Positions 1 through 6,555 of a DNA stretch of 41,013 nucleotides are shown one piece after another; positions within the stretch are counted from its first letter, which is position 1; the number at the start of each line of letters is the position of its first letter. Location: positions 1 through 41,013 of the forward strand of contig JAZLGR010000025.1 in NCBI GenBank assembly GCA_045616445.1, given 5' to 3'. This DNA comes from Fimousia sp045616445 (lineage in GTDB: Bacteria; Bacillota; Clostridia; Lachnospirales; Lachnospiraceae). The notes below the pieces were generated by a model. The model did not search any database, was not told the origin of the DNA, and was given only the letters and a program-made list of their open reading frames with translations. The position numbers and the translations under genes are program-made.

Positions 1-106
1 CACAATCGATCATCTTATCGACGTTTTCGATGACAGAAGGACGCGGGCGGAGGAGATATAACATTTCTTCATAATGATCTCGAAAGATTTCCTGTAATAC
101 ATTCAT
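1..106 (-). CDS. IS91-like transposase, N-terminal fragment (runs off left edge)
   Basis: An open frame of 35 complete codons begins at the ATG at 106-104 and continues off the left edge. Its start (MNVLQEIFRDHYEEM) and the following I-E-N-V-D-K-M stretch resemble the beginning of the transposases with an IS91-type zinc-binding domain (Zn_Tnp_IS91 followed by Y2_Tnp) that are common in Lachnospiraceae. The zinc-finger cysteines and the catalytic tyrosines would lie outside the window, so the element cannot be judged intact or broken. No strong Shine-Dalgarno is visible in front of this ATG. The family call rests on recognition of the N-terminus only and is moderate. Confidence 0.55.
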   Translation of the reverse strand, partial: MNVLQEIFRDHYEEMLYLLRPRPSVIENVDKMIDC

Positions 107-131
107 ATGATTATTATGAAGGAAAACGAAG

Positions 132-171
132 CAAAAAGAAACCCCACCCCTCAAAGAATGAGGGGCAGGGG
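132..171 (-). terminator. Rho-independent terminator of the DUF1858 gene
   Basis: Read on the minus strand, a GC-rich hairpin (CCCC and CCCCTCA arms pairing with TGAGGGG and GGGG, loop TTCTT, small internal bulge) is followed directly by TTTCTTTTT. It lies about 55 bases after the stop of the minus-strand DUF1858 gene and before the transposase fragment, so it should isolate the two. Confidence 0.7.
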
Positions 172-178
172 AGTTGAG

Positions 179-200
179 AGTGTGCGAAGCACACTTTTTT
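179..200 (+). terminator. Hairpin with T-run in plus orientation
   Basis: A perfect 7-bp stem (AGTGTGC / GCACACT, loop GAA) is followed by T's on the plus strand. No plus-strand gene lies upstream inside the window, so it could stop transcription coming from the mobile element, or the hairpin could be part of the element's end. Confidence 0.55.
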
Positions 201-227
201 ACTTTTTTGCAAATGTTTCTGCCAGAA

Positions 228-437
228 TTATGCTTCTTTGGAAGCTAAATATTCATTTAAGTTTGCAAGTAATCCGTCTGCATCAAGACCATGAACGAAT
301 GCTGCTTCTTCAAGTGTTTCGCCCTGGGAAGAAGGACAACCTACACATCCCATACCGGAAGCCATTAATACGTAAGCAAGATCCATATCTACATTGAGGA
401 TATCTGCAATGATCATATCTTTAGTGATTTTTGCCAT
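228..437 (-). CDS. DUF1858 domain protein (redox-disulfide type, 69 aa)
   Basis: This small cytoplasmic protein contains a DUF1858 domain, the family associated with hybrid-cluster proteins and a redox-active disulfide. The domain fills the chain: a helical start (MAKITKDMIIADILN) and a G-M-G-C31-V-G-C34-P turn carrying the CxxC pair. The molecular function of the family is not established; a thiol/disulfide role is inferred from CxxC. The ATG at 437 is chosen because AGGAGGT at 451-445 lies 7 bases upstream; a GTG at 446 in the same frame overlaps that ribosome site and is rejected. A near-consensus promoter (497-525) and a strong terminator (132-171) make it a single-gene unit, divergent from a ferredoxin gene. 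Confidence 0.85.
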   Translation of the reverse strand: MAKITKDMIIADILNVDMDLAYVLMASGMGCVGCPSSQGETLEEAAFVHGLDADGLLANLNEYLASKEA

Positions 438-496
438 GATGGGCACCTCCTATATATAAAAATTTAAAATATGTACGACTTTCATAAAGCACAATT

Positions 497-525
497 ATTA
501 TAATACGAAAATATTTTGAAATCAA
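497..525 (-). promoter_or_regulatory. Sigma-A type promoter of the DUF1858 gene
   Basis: On the minus strand TTGATT (525-520) and a perfect TATAAT (502-497) are separated by 17 bases, about 60 bases upstream of the start codon. Confidence 0.75.
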
Positions 526-570
526 GTAGCCACGTTCTGATCCTTTTTGAAATTTTGTGCTTGTATACAT

Positions 571-604
571 TTGACTTGTAAATCTTATGAAACTGTATTA
601 GAAT
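571..604 (+). promoter_or_regulatory. Candidate ferredoxin promoter
   Basis: TTGACT at 571-576 pairs at 17-bp spacing with a weak TGTATT (594-599). Alternatively TTGTAA at 577-582 pairs at 16 bp with TAGAAT (599-604). Either would start transcription just upstream of the 610-627 palindrome. The exact -10 box is uncertain. Confidence 0.45.
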
Positions 605-609
605 ATATC

Positions 610-627
610 TAGATAAGTATTTATCTA
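610..627. promoter_or_regulatory. Perfect inverted repeat at ferredoxin transcription start
   Basis: TAGATAA-GTAT-TTATCTA forms a perfect 7-bp inverted repeat between the candidate -10 box and the ribosome-binding site of the ferredoxin gene. Its location is typical of a repressor operator, but it could also be an RNA stem at the 5' end. No regulator is identified. Confidence 0.45.
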
Positions 628-667
628 ATGTAAAATAGTACTATTAAACAAAAAGGAGGATTTCACA

Positions 668-838
668 ATGGCACATATCATTTCTGACGATTGCATCATG
701 TGTGGTGCTTGCGAAGGTACTTGCCCAGTAGGCGCTATCGCTGAAGGCGATGGAAAATACGAAGTTGATGATGCTAGCTGCATCGATTGTGGAGCTTGCG
801 AAGACGGATGTCCAGTAGGCGCTATTTCCGCTGAATAA
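668..838 (+). CDS. 2[4Fe-4S] clostridial-type ferredoxin (56 aa)
   Basis: This is a small soluble electron carrier, expected to shuttle low-potential electrons between anaerobic redox enzymes such as pyruvate:ferredoxin oxidoreductase, hydrogenase or Rnf. Two classic cluster motifs are complete: C9-x2-C12-x2-C15-x3-C19-P and C38-x2-C41-x2-C44-x3-C48-P, each followed by V-G-A-I. The 56-residue length is the usual size of clostridial 2[4Fe-4S] ferredoxins. AAAGGAGGA ends 6 bases before the ATG. A strong terminator follows at 856-886, so it is monocistronic. The high cysteine count and small size make the call secure; the partner enzyme cannot be told from context. Confidence 0.95.
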   Translation: MAHIISDDCIMCGACEGTCPVGAIAEGDGKYEVDDASCIDCGACEDGCPVGAISAE

Positions 839-855
839 TCAATTTTATTGAACGC

Positions 856-886
856 AAAAGGGGTTTCCGTTGGGAACTCCTTTTTT
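856..886 (+). terminator. Terminator of the ferredoxin gene
   Basis: A 13-bp stem (two G-U wobbles, loop of three) runs from AAAAGGGG to CTCCTTTT and ends in six T's, 17 bases after the ferredoxin stop codon. Confidence 0.85.
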
Positions 887-957
887 GTTGCCTCAATCAT
901 TAGAGTGATTCGAACCAGGAAGAATCCGAACTATTATGAAGATACAGGAGTGTGGCA

Positions 958-1449
958 ATGAAAAATCTGGATTTATTTTATCGGATTTGTAAAAAACAGT
1001 TGCTGGCCATAGAAATCCCCATTGGTAATATAACAGAGGTCCGCGTCAATTCCCGTTTTCGTTCCACCTGGGGACGATGCCATCAGCTTCCTGATGGAAG
1101 CGGCTACCGGATTGAGATTTCTGGAAGACTGCTTGGAGATGAGGTGCCGGAGGATGCACTGATGCAGACGCTGATCCATGAGATGATCCATACCTGTCCC
1201 GGATGCATGAATCATGGATCCTTATGGAAATATTATGCGGACAGGGTGAACAGGACCTATGGATATCGTGTGAAGCGTACCAACTCGCCTCAGGAGCTTG
1301 CGGTGGCGGAGCGGGAGAGAGACTACCCTTACCAGTTTCAGTGCAGAGGGTGCGGACAGATCGTGAAGAGACAGAAGATGTCCAAGTTTGTGAAGTATTA
1401 TAAACGATATCGATGTGGAAGATGTGGAGATACATTCATCAAAATATGA
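958..1449 (+). CDS. SprT-like zinc metallopeptidase domain protein
   Basis: The protein has the SprT/Spartan arrangement: an HExxH zinc motif (H74-E-M-I-H78), a third histidine ligand candidate at H86 (N-H-G), and a C-terminal zinc ribbon with C129-x2-C132 and C153-x2-C156. Eukaryotic Spartan cleaves DNA-protein crosslinks; bacterial SprT-like proteins are poorly characterised, so the substrate here is unknown. At 163 residues it is close to the usual length of bacterial SprT-like proteins. The ATG at 958 is preferred because AGGAG ends at 950, 7 bases upstream; the in-frame GTG at 952 would leave only one base. There is no signal peptide, so it should be cytoplasmic. Confidence 0.85.
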   Translation: MKNLDLFYRICKKQLLAIEIPIGNITEVRVNSRFRSTWGRCHQLPDGSGYRIEISGRLLGDEVPEDALMQTLIHEMIHTCPGCMNHGSLWKYYADRVNRTYGYRVKRTNSPQELAVAERERDYPYQFQCRGCGQIVKRQKMSKFVKYYKRYRCGRCGDTFIKI

Positions 1450-1455
1450 TATAAT
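1447..1455 (+). promoter_or_regulatory. Extended -10 promoter candidate overlapping sprT-like stop codon
   Basis: TGATATAAT is an extended -10 element whose TG lies inside the stop codon of the SprT-like gene. No good -35 box is present. It would start transcription about 40 bases before the DUF975 gene and drive the three-gene operon 1505-4161. Confidence 0.4.
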
Positions 1456-1504
1456 ATATAGTTAGAATAATAAGAATAATGATCGTGTAGAAAAGGACAA
1501 AATT

Positions 1505-2242
1505 ATGAATTGGACAATTAATGAACTTATGACGGACACAACGAAACCTATGAGACGGGGCTACTGGAAGATTACGACGGTATCCTTTCTCATGATTCTT
1601 CTGTCTACTGGATTATCCTATGCTTCGCTGATCCGATCAGTCAATGATCTGCCGGAGCTGATCCAGAATGTTATTTCACGTGAATTTTCGGGAAGAACAT
1701 TTGACAGCAGAACCATCGCAGTATTGCTTACATTAGTCGGCGGAATGCTGTTGATTTCCGTGATCATAAAACTGCTCATAGATGTATTCCTGGAGAATCC
1801 ATTGGAAATCGGTGCCGACCGCATGTTTTTAAATGCCATGGATGAGGAAGCGCCGGTGATGCTCGCGGATCTGGCATTTGCCTATGATGCAGACTATATC
1901 AATGCAGTGAAGATTCTGTTCTTCCGAAAACTGAAGACAGATTTGTGGACTGTGTTACTGGTTGTACCAGGAATTATAAAACACTATGAATATCTCATGA
2001 TTCCATATCTCTTATCTGAGGACCCATATATGGATATGAGGGATGCATTTGCCAAAAGCAAACAGATGATGATGGGCAACAAGAAGAAGGCCTTCATGCT
2101 GGATGTGTATTTCATTTTGTGGCATTTGCTTGGCTTGATTACATTTGGCATCGCAGAAGTCTTCTATGTAAAACCAAAGAAGAACATGGTGGATGCATGC
2201 TTATACTTAAAACTCAAAGAGATAGAAGGAGAACGTGAATAA
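1505..2242 (+). CDS. DUF975 family integral membrane protein
   Basis: This 245-residue polytopic membrane protein has the DUF975 pattern: a short N-terminal M-N-W-T-I-N-E-L segment, then hydrophobic helices at roughly residues 23-42, 75-95, 150-168 and 198-222. A charged region between them carries the family's D-x-R-D-A-F-x-K-S-K-x-M-M-x-G-x-K motif (about 178-196). The family function is unknown. Its stop codon overlaps the start of the response regulator by one base (TAATG), so the two are translationally coupled, which suggests a link to the signal or output of the two-component system. A short GGA element precedes the ATG. Confidence 0.8.
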   Translation: MNWTINELMTDTTKPMRRGYWKITTVSFLMILLSTGLSYASLIRSVNDLPELIQNVISREFSGRTFDSRTIAVLLTLVGGMLLISVIIKLLIDVFLENPLEIGADRMFLNAMDEEAPVMLADLAFAYDADYINAVKILFFRKLKTDLWTVLLVVPGIIKHYEYLMIPYLLSEDPYMDMRDAFAKSKQMMMGNKKKAFMLDVYFILWHLLGLITFGIAEVFYVKPKKNMVDACLYLKLKEIEGERE

Positions 2243-2934
2243 TGGCATATACAATTCTTACAGCAGATGATGAAAAAGAAATCAGAGACGTATTTCGATT
2301 ATATTTGGAACAGGCAGGCTATAATGTATTAGAGGCAGCAGATGGGATGACAGCCCTCTCCATCTTAAAGAAGGAACAGGTGGACCTGGTTCTCCTTGAT
2401 GTTATGATGCCTGGCATTGACGGTTATCGTACCTTAAAGAGCATTCGTGAAACAAACAATATCCCGGTTATTATGGTATCTGCGAAAAGTGCAGAATCCG
2501 ATAAGATTCTCGGTCTGAATATGGGAGCTGATGATTATATCGTAAAACCATTCCAGCCAATGGAAGCAGTGGCACGTATCAATTCCAACATTCGCCGTTT
2601 CTATTCCCTTGGTGCCAATGCAAAACAAAAGGTGGAGTCACTTCCAGACCTTCAAGTGCGTGATCTTCGCTTAGACCAGGAAGCATGTCTTCTTTACAAA
2701 GGCGATGAAGAAATCGTGCTGACCAGCGTGGAATTCAAGATCTTACAGCTTCTCATGGGCAAACCGGGCCGTGTGTATACCAAACAGCAGCTTTATGAAG
2801 CAGGCTGGGATGATGACTTCTATGTAAGTGACAACAATATCATGGTTTGTATCAGTAAGCTTCGCAGCAAGATCTCTGAAAATCCAAATGAATATATCAA
2901 GACAGTTCGTGGACTTGGCTACAGAATTCAGTAA
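2242..2934 (+). CDS. OmpR/PhoB-family DNA-binding response regulator
   Basis: This is a transcription factor phosphorylated by the kinase encoded next to it. The receiver domain occupies residues 1-118 with the acidic pair D9-D10, phospho-acceptor D53 (L-L-D-V-M-M-P-G), switch residue S80 and K102 (V-K-P-F). The C-terminal winged helix covers about 135-230 and contains the usual L-T-S-V-E-F-K-I-L and V-R-G-L-G-Y-R-I-Q elements. All activation residues are present. The overall look is of the VanR-like clostridial subgroup, but no vanH/A/X resistance genes are nearby, so its targets are unknown. The gene overlaps DUF975 by one base and ends 15 bases before the kinase. Confidence 0.93.
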   Translation: MAYTILTADDEKEIRDVFRLYLEQAGYNVLEAADGMTALSILKKEQVDLVLLDVMMPGIDGYRTLKSIRETNNIPVIMVSAKSAESDKILGLNMGADDYIVKPFQPMEAVARINSNIRRFYSLGANAKQKVESLPDLQVRDLRLDQEACLLYKGDEEIVLTSVEFKILQLLMGKPGRVYTKQQLYEAGWDDDFYVSDNNIMVCISKLRSKISENPNEYIKTVRGLGYRIQ

Positions 2935-2949
2935 AGGAAGAATCCCGTT

Positions 2950-4161
2950 ATGGATGAAAATAAAGTAAGGAACAGAGGGTACGACCTGGGGGTTTATCTT
3001 GCAAAGAATTTCATCGTCGTTATGGTTGGAATCTATGTAAGTGAAAAATTCATCAATCTCGTTTACCAGAGATGCCTGGTTCCCCTTCTGACAAATGTTT
3101 TAATGGTGGGTGAGATCAACCACAGCAACGAATCAATTTCGGCTGGGTTAGCACTCCTTGTAAGACCATTATGGAACCTTGCCTCCGATAAAATTCCATA
3201 TTTCGTCATTGACCCTGTGGAACGTTTCTTGGAAACCCATGCAGCAGCTGCTTATCAGGCACCGCCATTTATCAGTCAGTACGGCAGTCTGATGGTACGA
3301 CTGTATTATACGACCATTGTAGTGTTGCTTATCATTCAGTTGGCGCTTTCCCTTTGCCCATATTTTATGGGTGGATGGTGGTATATCCGCTGCATTGCCA
3401 GAAAGATGAATGATTTAAGAGAAGAGGATGCAAGACTGAAGGCAGAATTTGACCGAAGAAGAAATCTCTTATTCTCCGATATTACCCATGATATTAAGAC
3501 GCCGATCACATCAATCGTGGGTTATTCAAAGGCATTAAGTGATGGGCTGGTGACAGATCCGGACCGGCAGATGGATTATCTCAATTCCATCTATGGCAAA
3601 TCTCTTAGAATCAGTGAACTGATCACCACGTTGTTCGAGTTTGTAAAGCTTGACAGTGATGGATTCACCCTGCATAAAGAGAAACTGGATATGGCAGAGT
3701 TAGTACGTGAGAATGTGATCATGCTGCTGGAGGACTTCTATGAGAAGGATATAGATCTGGATATCGATATTCCAGATGATCTATGTATGGTGGAGGTAGA
3801 TAAGCTGCAGATGTCCCGCGTGGTGACCAATCTGCTGACCAATGCGATTCGATATATCAGCACCGGACATAATGTACAGGTGAAGATGGATACAGTGAAT
3901 GTGAAGGGCATGGATCAGTACCGTGTCATCGTGGCAGACGATGGACTTCCGATTTCGGAAGAATTTGCCAAAACCATCTTCAATCCGTTTTCCAGAAGTG
4001 ATGAGGCCAGACAGACCACCAGCGGTGGAAGCGGCTTGGGGCTTAGTATCGCCCATAAGGTTGCACAGATGCACGGTGGCAATCTGAGCCTGGATTTAAA
4101 TTACGGACAGGGCTATGAGAAAGCATTTATCATTCTCGTGCCTGCATTGGAAATTAAATAA
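2950..4161 (+). CDS. Membrane sensor histidine kinase
   Basis: This is the partner kinase of the preceding response regulator. Two membrane segments (about residues 13-40 and 117-148) enclose an external loop of about 75 residues that would sense the signal. A short linker leads to the dimerisation domain with phospho-acceptor H180 (F-S-D-I-T-H-D-I-K-T-P). The ATPase domain shows the N box (N294-L-L-T-N298-A-I-R-Y), an altered G1 box (D330-D-G-L-P-I where D-N/D-G-x-G-I is usual), F344 and a full G2 box (G-G-S-G-L-G-L-S). The proline in G1 is a small oddity, and the rest looks functional. A long hairpin terminator (4172-4203) ends the operon. The signal is unknown. Confidence 0.9.
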   Translation: MDENKVRNRGYDLGVYLAKNFIVVMVGIYVSEKFINLVYQRCLVPLLTNVLMVGEINHSNESISAGLALLVRPLWNLASDKIPYFVIDPVERFLETHAAAAYQAPPFISQYGSLMVRLYYTTIVVLLIIQLALSLCPYFMGGWWYIRCIARKMNDLREEDARLKAEFDRRRNLLFSDITHDIKTPITSIVGYSKALSDGLVTDPDRQMDYLNSIYGKSLRISELITTLFEFVKLDSDGFTLHKEKLDMAELVRENVIMLLEDFYEKDIDLDIDIPDDLCMVEVDKLQMSRVVTNLLTNAIRYISTGHNVQVKMDTVNVKGMDQYRVIVADDGLPISEEFAKTIFNPFSRSDEARQTTSGGSGLGLSIAHKVAQMHGGNLSLDLNYGQGYEKAFIILVPALEIK

Positions 4162-4171
4162 ATCATAATAA

Positions 4172-4203
4172 AATCCCCCAATGGATGCGTCCATTGGGGG
4201 ATT
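4172..4203. terminator. Bidirectional terminator between histidine kinase and mecA
   Basis: A perfect 14-bp stem with a TGCG loop lies between two convergent genes. On the minus strand it is followed by TTTTATTAT, so it is strongest for mecA; on the plus strand the tail is poorer (GATTCATTACTCTTT). Confidence 0.85.
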
Positions 4204-4219
4204 GATTCATTACTCTTTA

Positions 4220-5071
4220 TTATAACATCGCCAGCGTATTCAGCGCGTCGCTTTCCACGATCTTGACAAAATGCTCTTCGCAGTAAGCTGCGATGGCATA
4301 GGTGTACTGAATCTGGATTGCAAATTCGGAAAGCATATTGCCGAATTCCTGGAATTCTTCTTCTGTGTGTGGGTTGCGTTCCACAAGCAGATAGTAGAAG
4401 TCTTCTTCGGTGTCTTTGTATAATGTGTTCTCGCCTTTGTAGAAATCAGAGATTGCTGTTGCGGCAGCAATGGCCTGTCCAAGATTGGAGAAACGGTAAA
4501 TACGGTGTGTTTCAGGAAGGATATGCACGTTGTCAGCTGCAGGACTCTCCGGAGCAGATGGAGTCTCGTCAGTTGGTGGAGCTGCCTGTTCGCCATTGTT
4601 TTTGGCAGCAGCAGCGCGCTTTCTTGCTTCTTTTAACAGCTCTCCGATTGGAGAGAAGAATCCTTCTTTTTTATGATCATCTGAGTGATCGGAGTCGTCG
4701 AGGGCCTTCTCGATGTTGTCAGCCACATGCTCGATCACGTCATTCAACACATTCTTTCTATCGTCCTCTGAGAGGGATTCCAAAGGGGACATGAAGTTGG
4801 AGAACTTGTCGGAAAGCTCCTGTGTATCATCCACCTTTGTAATGATCAGGATGATCTTCTCAGCAGAAACAGGAACTGCTTCGATCATCAGTGGATTATC
4901 TTCCACTTCAAAGCCGAACTCATCGGATGCCTGCTCCATCATATCGTGGAACAGCTCGCGGGCATTCTCAGTACCCATTGCCAGTTCATTCAGCATAACC
5001 TGATGTTCTTCTAAATCTTCTTTTGTTAAAGTGCAACGAATCTGATTGTCATTGATTTTTTCTATTTTCAA
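4220..5071 (-). CDS. mecA: Adaptor protein MecA
   Basis: MecA is an adaptor that recruits substrates to the ClpC unfoldase for degradation by ClpCP and activates ClpC. It is unrelated to the methicillin-resistance protein of the same name. The N-terminus (MKIEKINDNQIRCTLTKEDL) is the hallmark N-domain that binds substrates. A hydrophilic linker (about residues 125-190, rich in K/E then P/A) leads to a C-terminal ClpC-binding domain starting near R-I-Y-R-F-S-N-L. At 283 residues it is longer than Bacillus MecA (about 218), because of the linker. The start is TTG at 5071-5069: it is the only start giving the family N-terminus and has an AAGGG site upstream. A promoter lies at 5107-5135. Confidence 0.92.
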   Translation of the reverse strand: MKIEKINDNQIRCTLTKEDLEEHQVMLNELAMGTENARELFHDMMEQASDEFGFEVEDNPLMIEAVPVSAEKIILIITKVDDTQELSDKFSNFMSPLESLSEDDRKNVLNDVIEHVADNIEKALDDSDHSDDHKKEGFFSPIGELLKEARKRAAAAKNNGEQAAPPTDETPSAPESPAADNVHILPETHRIYRFSNLGQAIAAATAISDFYKGENTLYKDTEEDFYYLLVERNPHTEEEFQEFGNMLSEFAIQIQYTYAIAAYCEEHFVKIVESDALNTLAML

Positions 5072-5106
5072 TTCTTCACACCCTTTCCAGTTTTGTTATG
5101 GAATTA

Positions 5107-5135
5107 AGTATAATGACTCAATTTAGTGTTGTAAA
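5107..5135 (-). promoter_or_regulatory. Sigma-A type promoter of mecA
   Basis: On the minus strand TTTACA (5135-5130) and TATACT (5112-5107) are spaced by exactly 17 bases, giving a leader of about 30 bases before the TTG start. Confidence 0.7.
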
Positions 5136-5195
5136 GTATTTTTCGAAAGTCATAATAATCTTTACGAATTCTTAATAATCAATTCTCTCAAAAAC

Positions 5196-5224
5196 TTGCA
5201 AATATTTCCAAATCAGAATATAAT
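5196..5224 (+). promoter_or_regulatory. Strong promoter inside the mecA-sua5 gap
   Basis: TTGCAA (5196-5201), a 17-base spacer and a perfect TATAAT (5219-5224) point rightward. No coding frame follows directly; transcription would begin near 5231. Confidence 0.7.
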
Positions 5225-5230
5225 AAACAT

Positions 5231-5380
5231 TAGAAGAGAGCGCTAACTCTTCCTAAGCAGTGAAAGAATCTGCATTACAAAAAACACGAAAAACAACAAC
5301 AGAAATTTGTATCGCCCACGAATAAGCTGTGAATTGCGTAATAAGATCAGGCCATCACCAGGTGTAGTGATGGCCTGTTT
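5231..5380 (+). ncRNA. Candidate small RNA of about 150 nt (unrecognised)
   Basis: The 385-base gap between mecA and the threonylcarbamoyl-AMP synthase gene contains a complete transcription unit without a plausible gene: a consensus promoter (5196-5224), a 5' hairpin (GAAGAG/CTCTTC, about 5233-5252), an A-rich single-stranded-looking middle (5278-5303), and a perfect 11-bp hairpin (5348-5377) followed by TTTCGC. No ATG occurs in it; the only start codon with any length gives 21 residues from a GTG without a ribosome site. It does not match the riboswitch, T-box, SRP RNA, 6S or tmRNA motifs I know. An independent promoter for the next gene follows at 5407-5435, so this is more likely a free sRNA than a leader. 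Ends are approximate. Confidence 0.5.
5348..5380 (+). terminator. Hairpin ending the candidate sRNA
   Basis: CAGGCCATCAC pairs perfectly with GTGATGGCCTG around an 8-base loop and is followed by TTTCGCATGTTTC. The stem is strong but the T-tail is short, so termination may be partial or the hairpin may be a stabilising 3' end. Confidence 0.55.
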
Positions 5381-5406
5381 CGCATGTTTCACGCCAAAAA
5401 TGTAAC

Positions 5407-5435
5407 TTGAAAAAGATACTTTACTATGCAATAAT
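5407..5435 (+). promoter_or_regulatory. Promoter of the threonylcarbamoyl-AMP synthase gene
   Basis: TTGAAA (5407-5412) and AATAAT (5430-5435) are separated by 17 bases. The predicted start leaves only a short leader that contains the GAAAGGGA ribosome site. Confidence 0.65.
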
Positions 5436-5456
5436 ACCCTTTGAAAGGGATGCTTT

Positions 5457-6515
5457 ATGAATACTAAATTATTAAAGGTTGATCAATTTCATATCGATGA
5501 GAATCTGATTGCCGAAGCGGCACAGTGGATCAGACAGGAGGAGCTGGTTGCATTTCCCACAGAAACGGTGTATGGATTGGGTGCCAACGGACTGGTACCG
5601 GAGGCAGCAGCCAAGATTTATGCAGCCAAGGGAAGACCATCAGACAACCCTCTGATCCTGCATATTTCTGACCTTAGTCAGTTAGAACCACTGGTAACAG
5701 AGATTCCACCTGCAGCAAGAAAGGCTATGGATGCTTTCTGGCCAGGACCGATGACAGTGATCCTGAATAAGAAGGAGATTGTCCCTGACGGTACCACTGG
5801 CGGACTTTCCACTGTCGCAGTCAGAATGCCGAATCATCCGGTTGCTCTGGCACTCATTAGCGCCAGCGGATGCCCCGTTGCAGCACCAAGTGCCAATACC
5901 TCAGGAAGACCAAGTCCGACAAAGGCAGAGCATGTCTACGAGGATATGAACGGCAAGATTCCATGTATCTTAGATGGAGGAATGGTGGGAATCGGTATTG
6001 AATCCACAATCATTGATTTCACCGGCACACATCCGATGATTCTTCGTCCGGGCTTTATTACACCGGAGATGTTCGAGGAAGTGATCGGGGAGGAAGTGAC
6101 CATTGATCCGGCTGTCCTTGACAGCAATAAGTTAAAGGGACTGGCACCGAAGGCGCCAGGTATGAAGTATAAGCATTATGCACCAAAGGCAGATTTACTG
6201 CTCGTTTCCGGCGATATTGACGATGTCGTTGGTTATATCAATAAGAAGACAGAAGAAGCCCATGAAAAGGCCCTAAGAGTTGGCATTATCGGTACCGATG
6301 ATACGGTCAGCTTATATCATGGAGACGTCATCTTATCCATCGGTACAAGGGACAGTGATGATACCATCGCGCAGAACCTTTATGACGTGTTACGACAGTT
6401 CGACCATGAAGATGTCGACGTCATCTTCTCTCAGGTATTTGATTCCGGGGAGAATGGATTTGCTATCATGAATCGACTGACGAAAGCGGCAGGATATGAT
6501 AGAATAGAAGTATAA
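5457..6515 (+). CDS. L-threonylcarbamoyladenylate synthase (Sua5/YwlC type)
   Basis: The enzyme makes threonylcarbamoyl-AMP from threonine, bicarbonate and ATP, the first step of the universal tRNA modification t6A37, which the TsaB/D/E complex completes. The YrdC domain (about residues 14-205) shows F-P-T-E-T-V-Y-G-L-G (33-42), the K58-G-R60 pair and the S145-A-N147 motif that bind nucleotide and substrate. A linker (about 206-245, with A-P-G-M-K-Y-K-H-Y-A-P) and a C-terminal Sua5 domain follow. This two-domain length of 352 residues is the Sua5/YwlC form rather than the short YrdC form. Start ATG 5457 follows AAAGGGA. Only 40 bases separate it from rpiB, so they are probably co-transcribed, as is common in Firmicutes. 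Confidence 0.92.
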   Translation: MNTKLLKVDQFHIDENLIAEAAQWIRQEELVAFPTETVYGLGANGLVPEAAAKIYAAKGRPSDNPLILHISDLSQLEPLVTEIPPAARKAMDAFWPGPMTVILNKKEIVPDGTTGGLSTVAVRMPNHPVALALISASGCPVAAPSANTSGRPSPTKAEHVYEDMNGKIPCILDGGMVGIGIESTIIDFTGTHPMILRPGFITPEMFEEVIGEEVTIDPAVLDSNKLKGLAPKAPGMKYKHYAPKADLLLVSGDIDDVVGYINKKTEEAHEKALRVGIIGTDDTVSLYHGDVILSIGTRDSDDTIAQNLYDVLRQFDHEDVDVIFSQVFDSGENGFAIMNRLTKAAGYDRIEV

Positions 6516-6555
6516 GTGATATAAGTTAGTTTGAGGTAATATGGAGGAGAAGACT

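Noticed and set aside
107..397. Plus-strand open frame across the DUF1858 gene
   Set aside because: It reads through two terminator hairpins and antisense to a well-supported gene.
2242..4161. VanR/VanS glycopeptide resistance cluster, given the VanZ-domain protein elsewhere
   Set aside because: No vanH, ligase or vanX genes are present, and the VanZ-domain gene is 19 kb away in an unrelated operon.
4318..4794. Plus-strand open frame of 158 codons
   Set aside because: It lies wholly antisense to mecA, has no ribosome site and an unlikely composition (many R, C, L), so it is a shadow.
4220..5071. mecA as methicillin-resistance determinant
   Set aside because: The protein is the ClpC adaptor MecA by its N-terminal sequence and has no penicillin-binding domain; the shared name is coincidental.
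5243..5431. Minus-strand open frame of 62 codons in the mecA-sua5 gap
   Set aside because: It needs a TTG start, has no ribosome site, and its frame crosses the opposing promoter and terminator hairpin; random composition.
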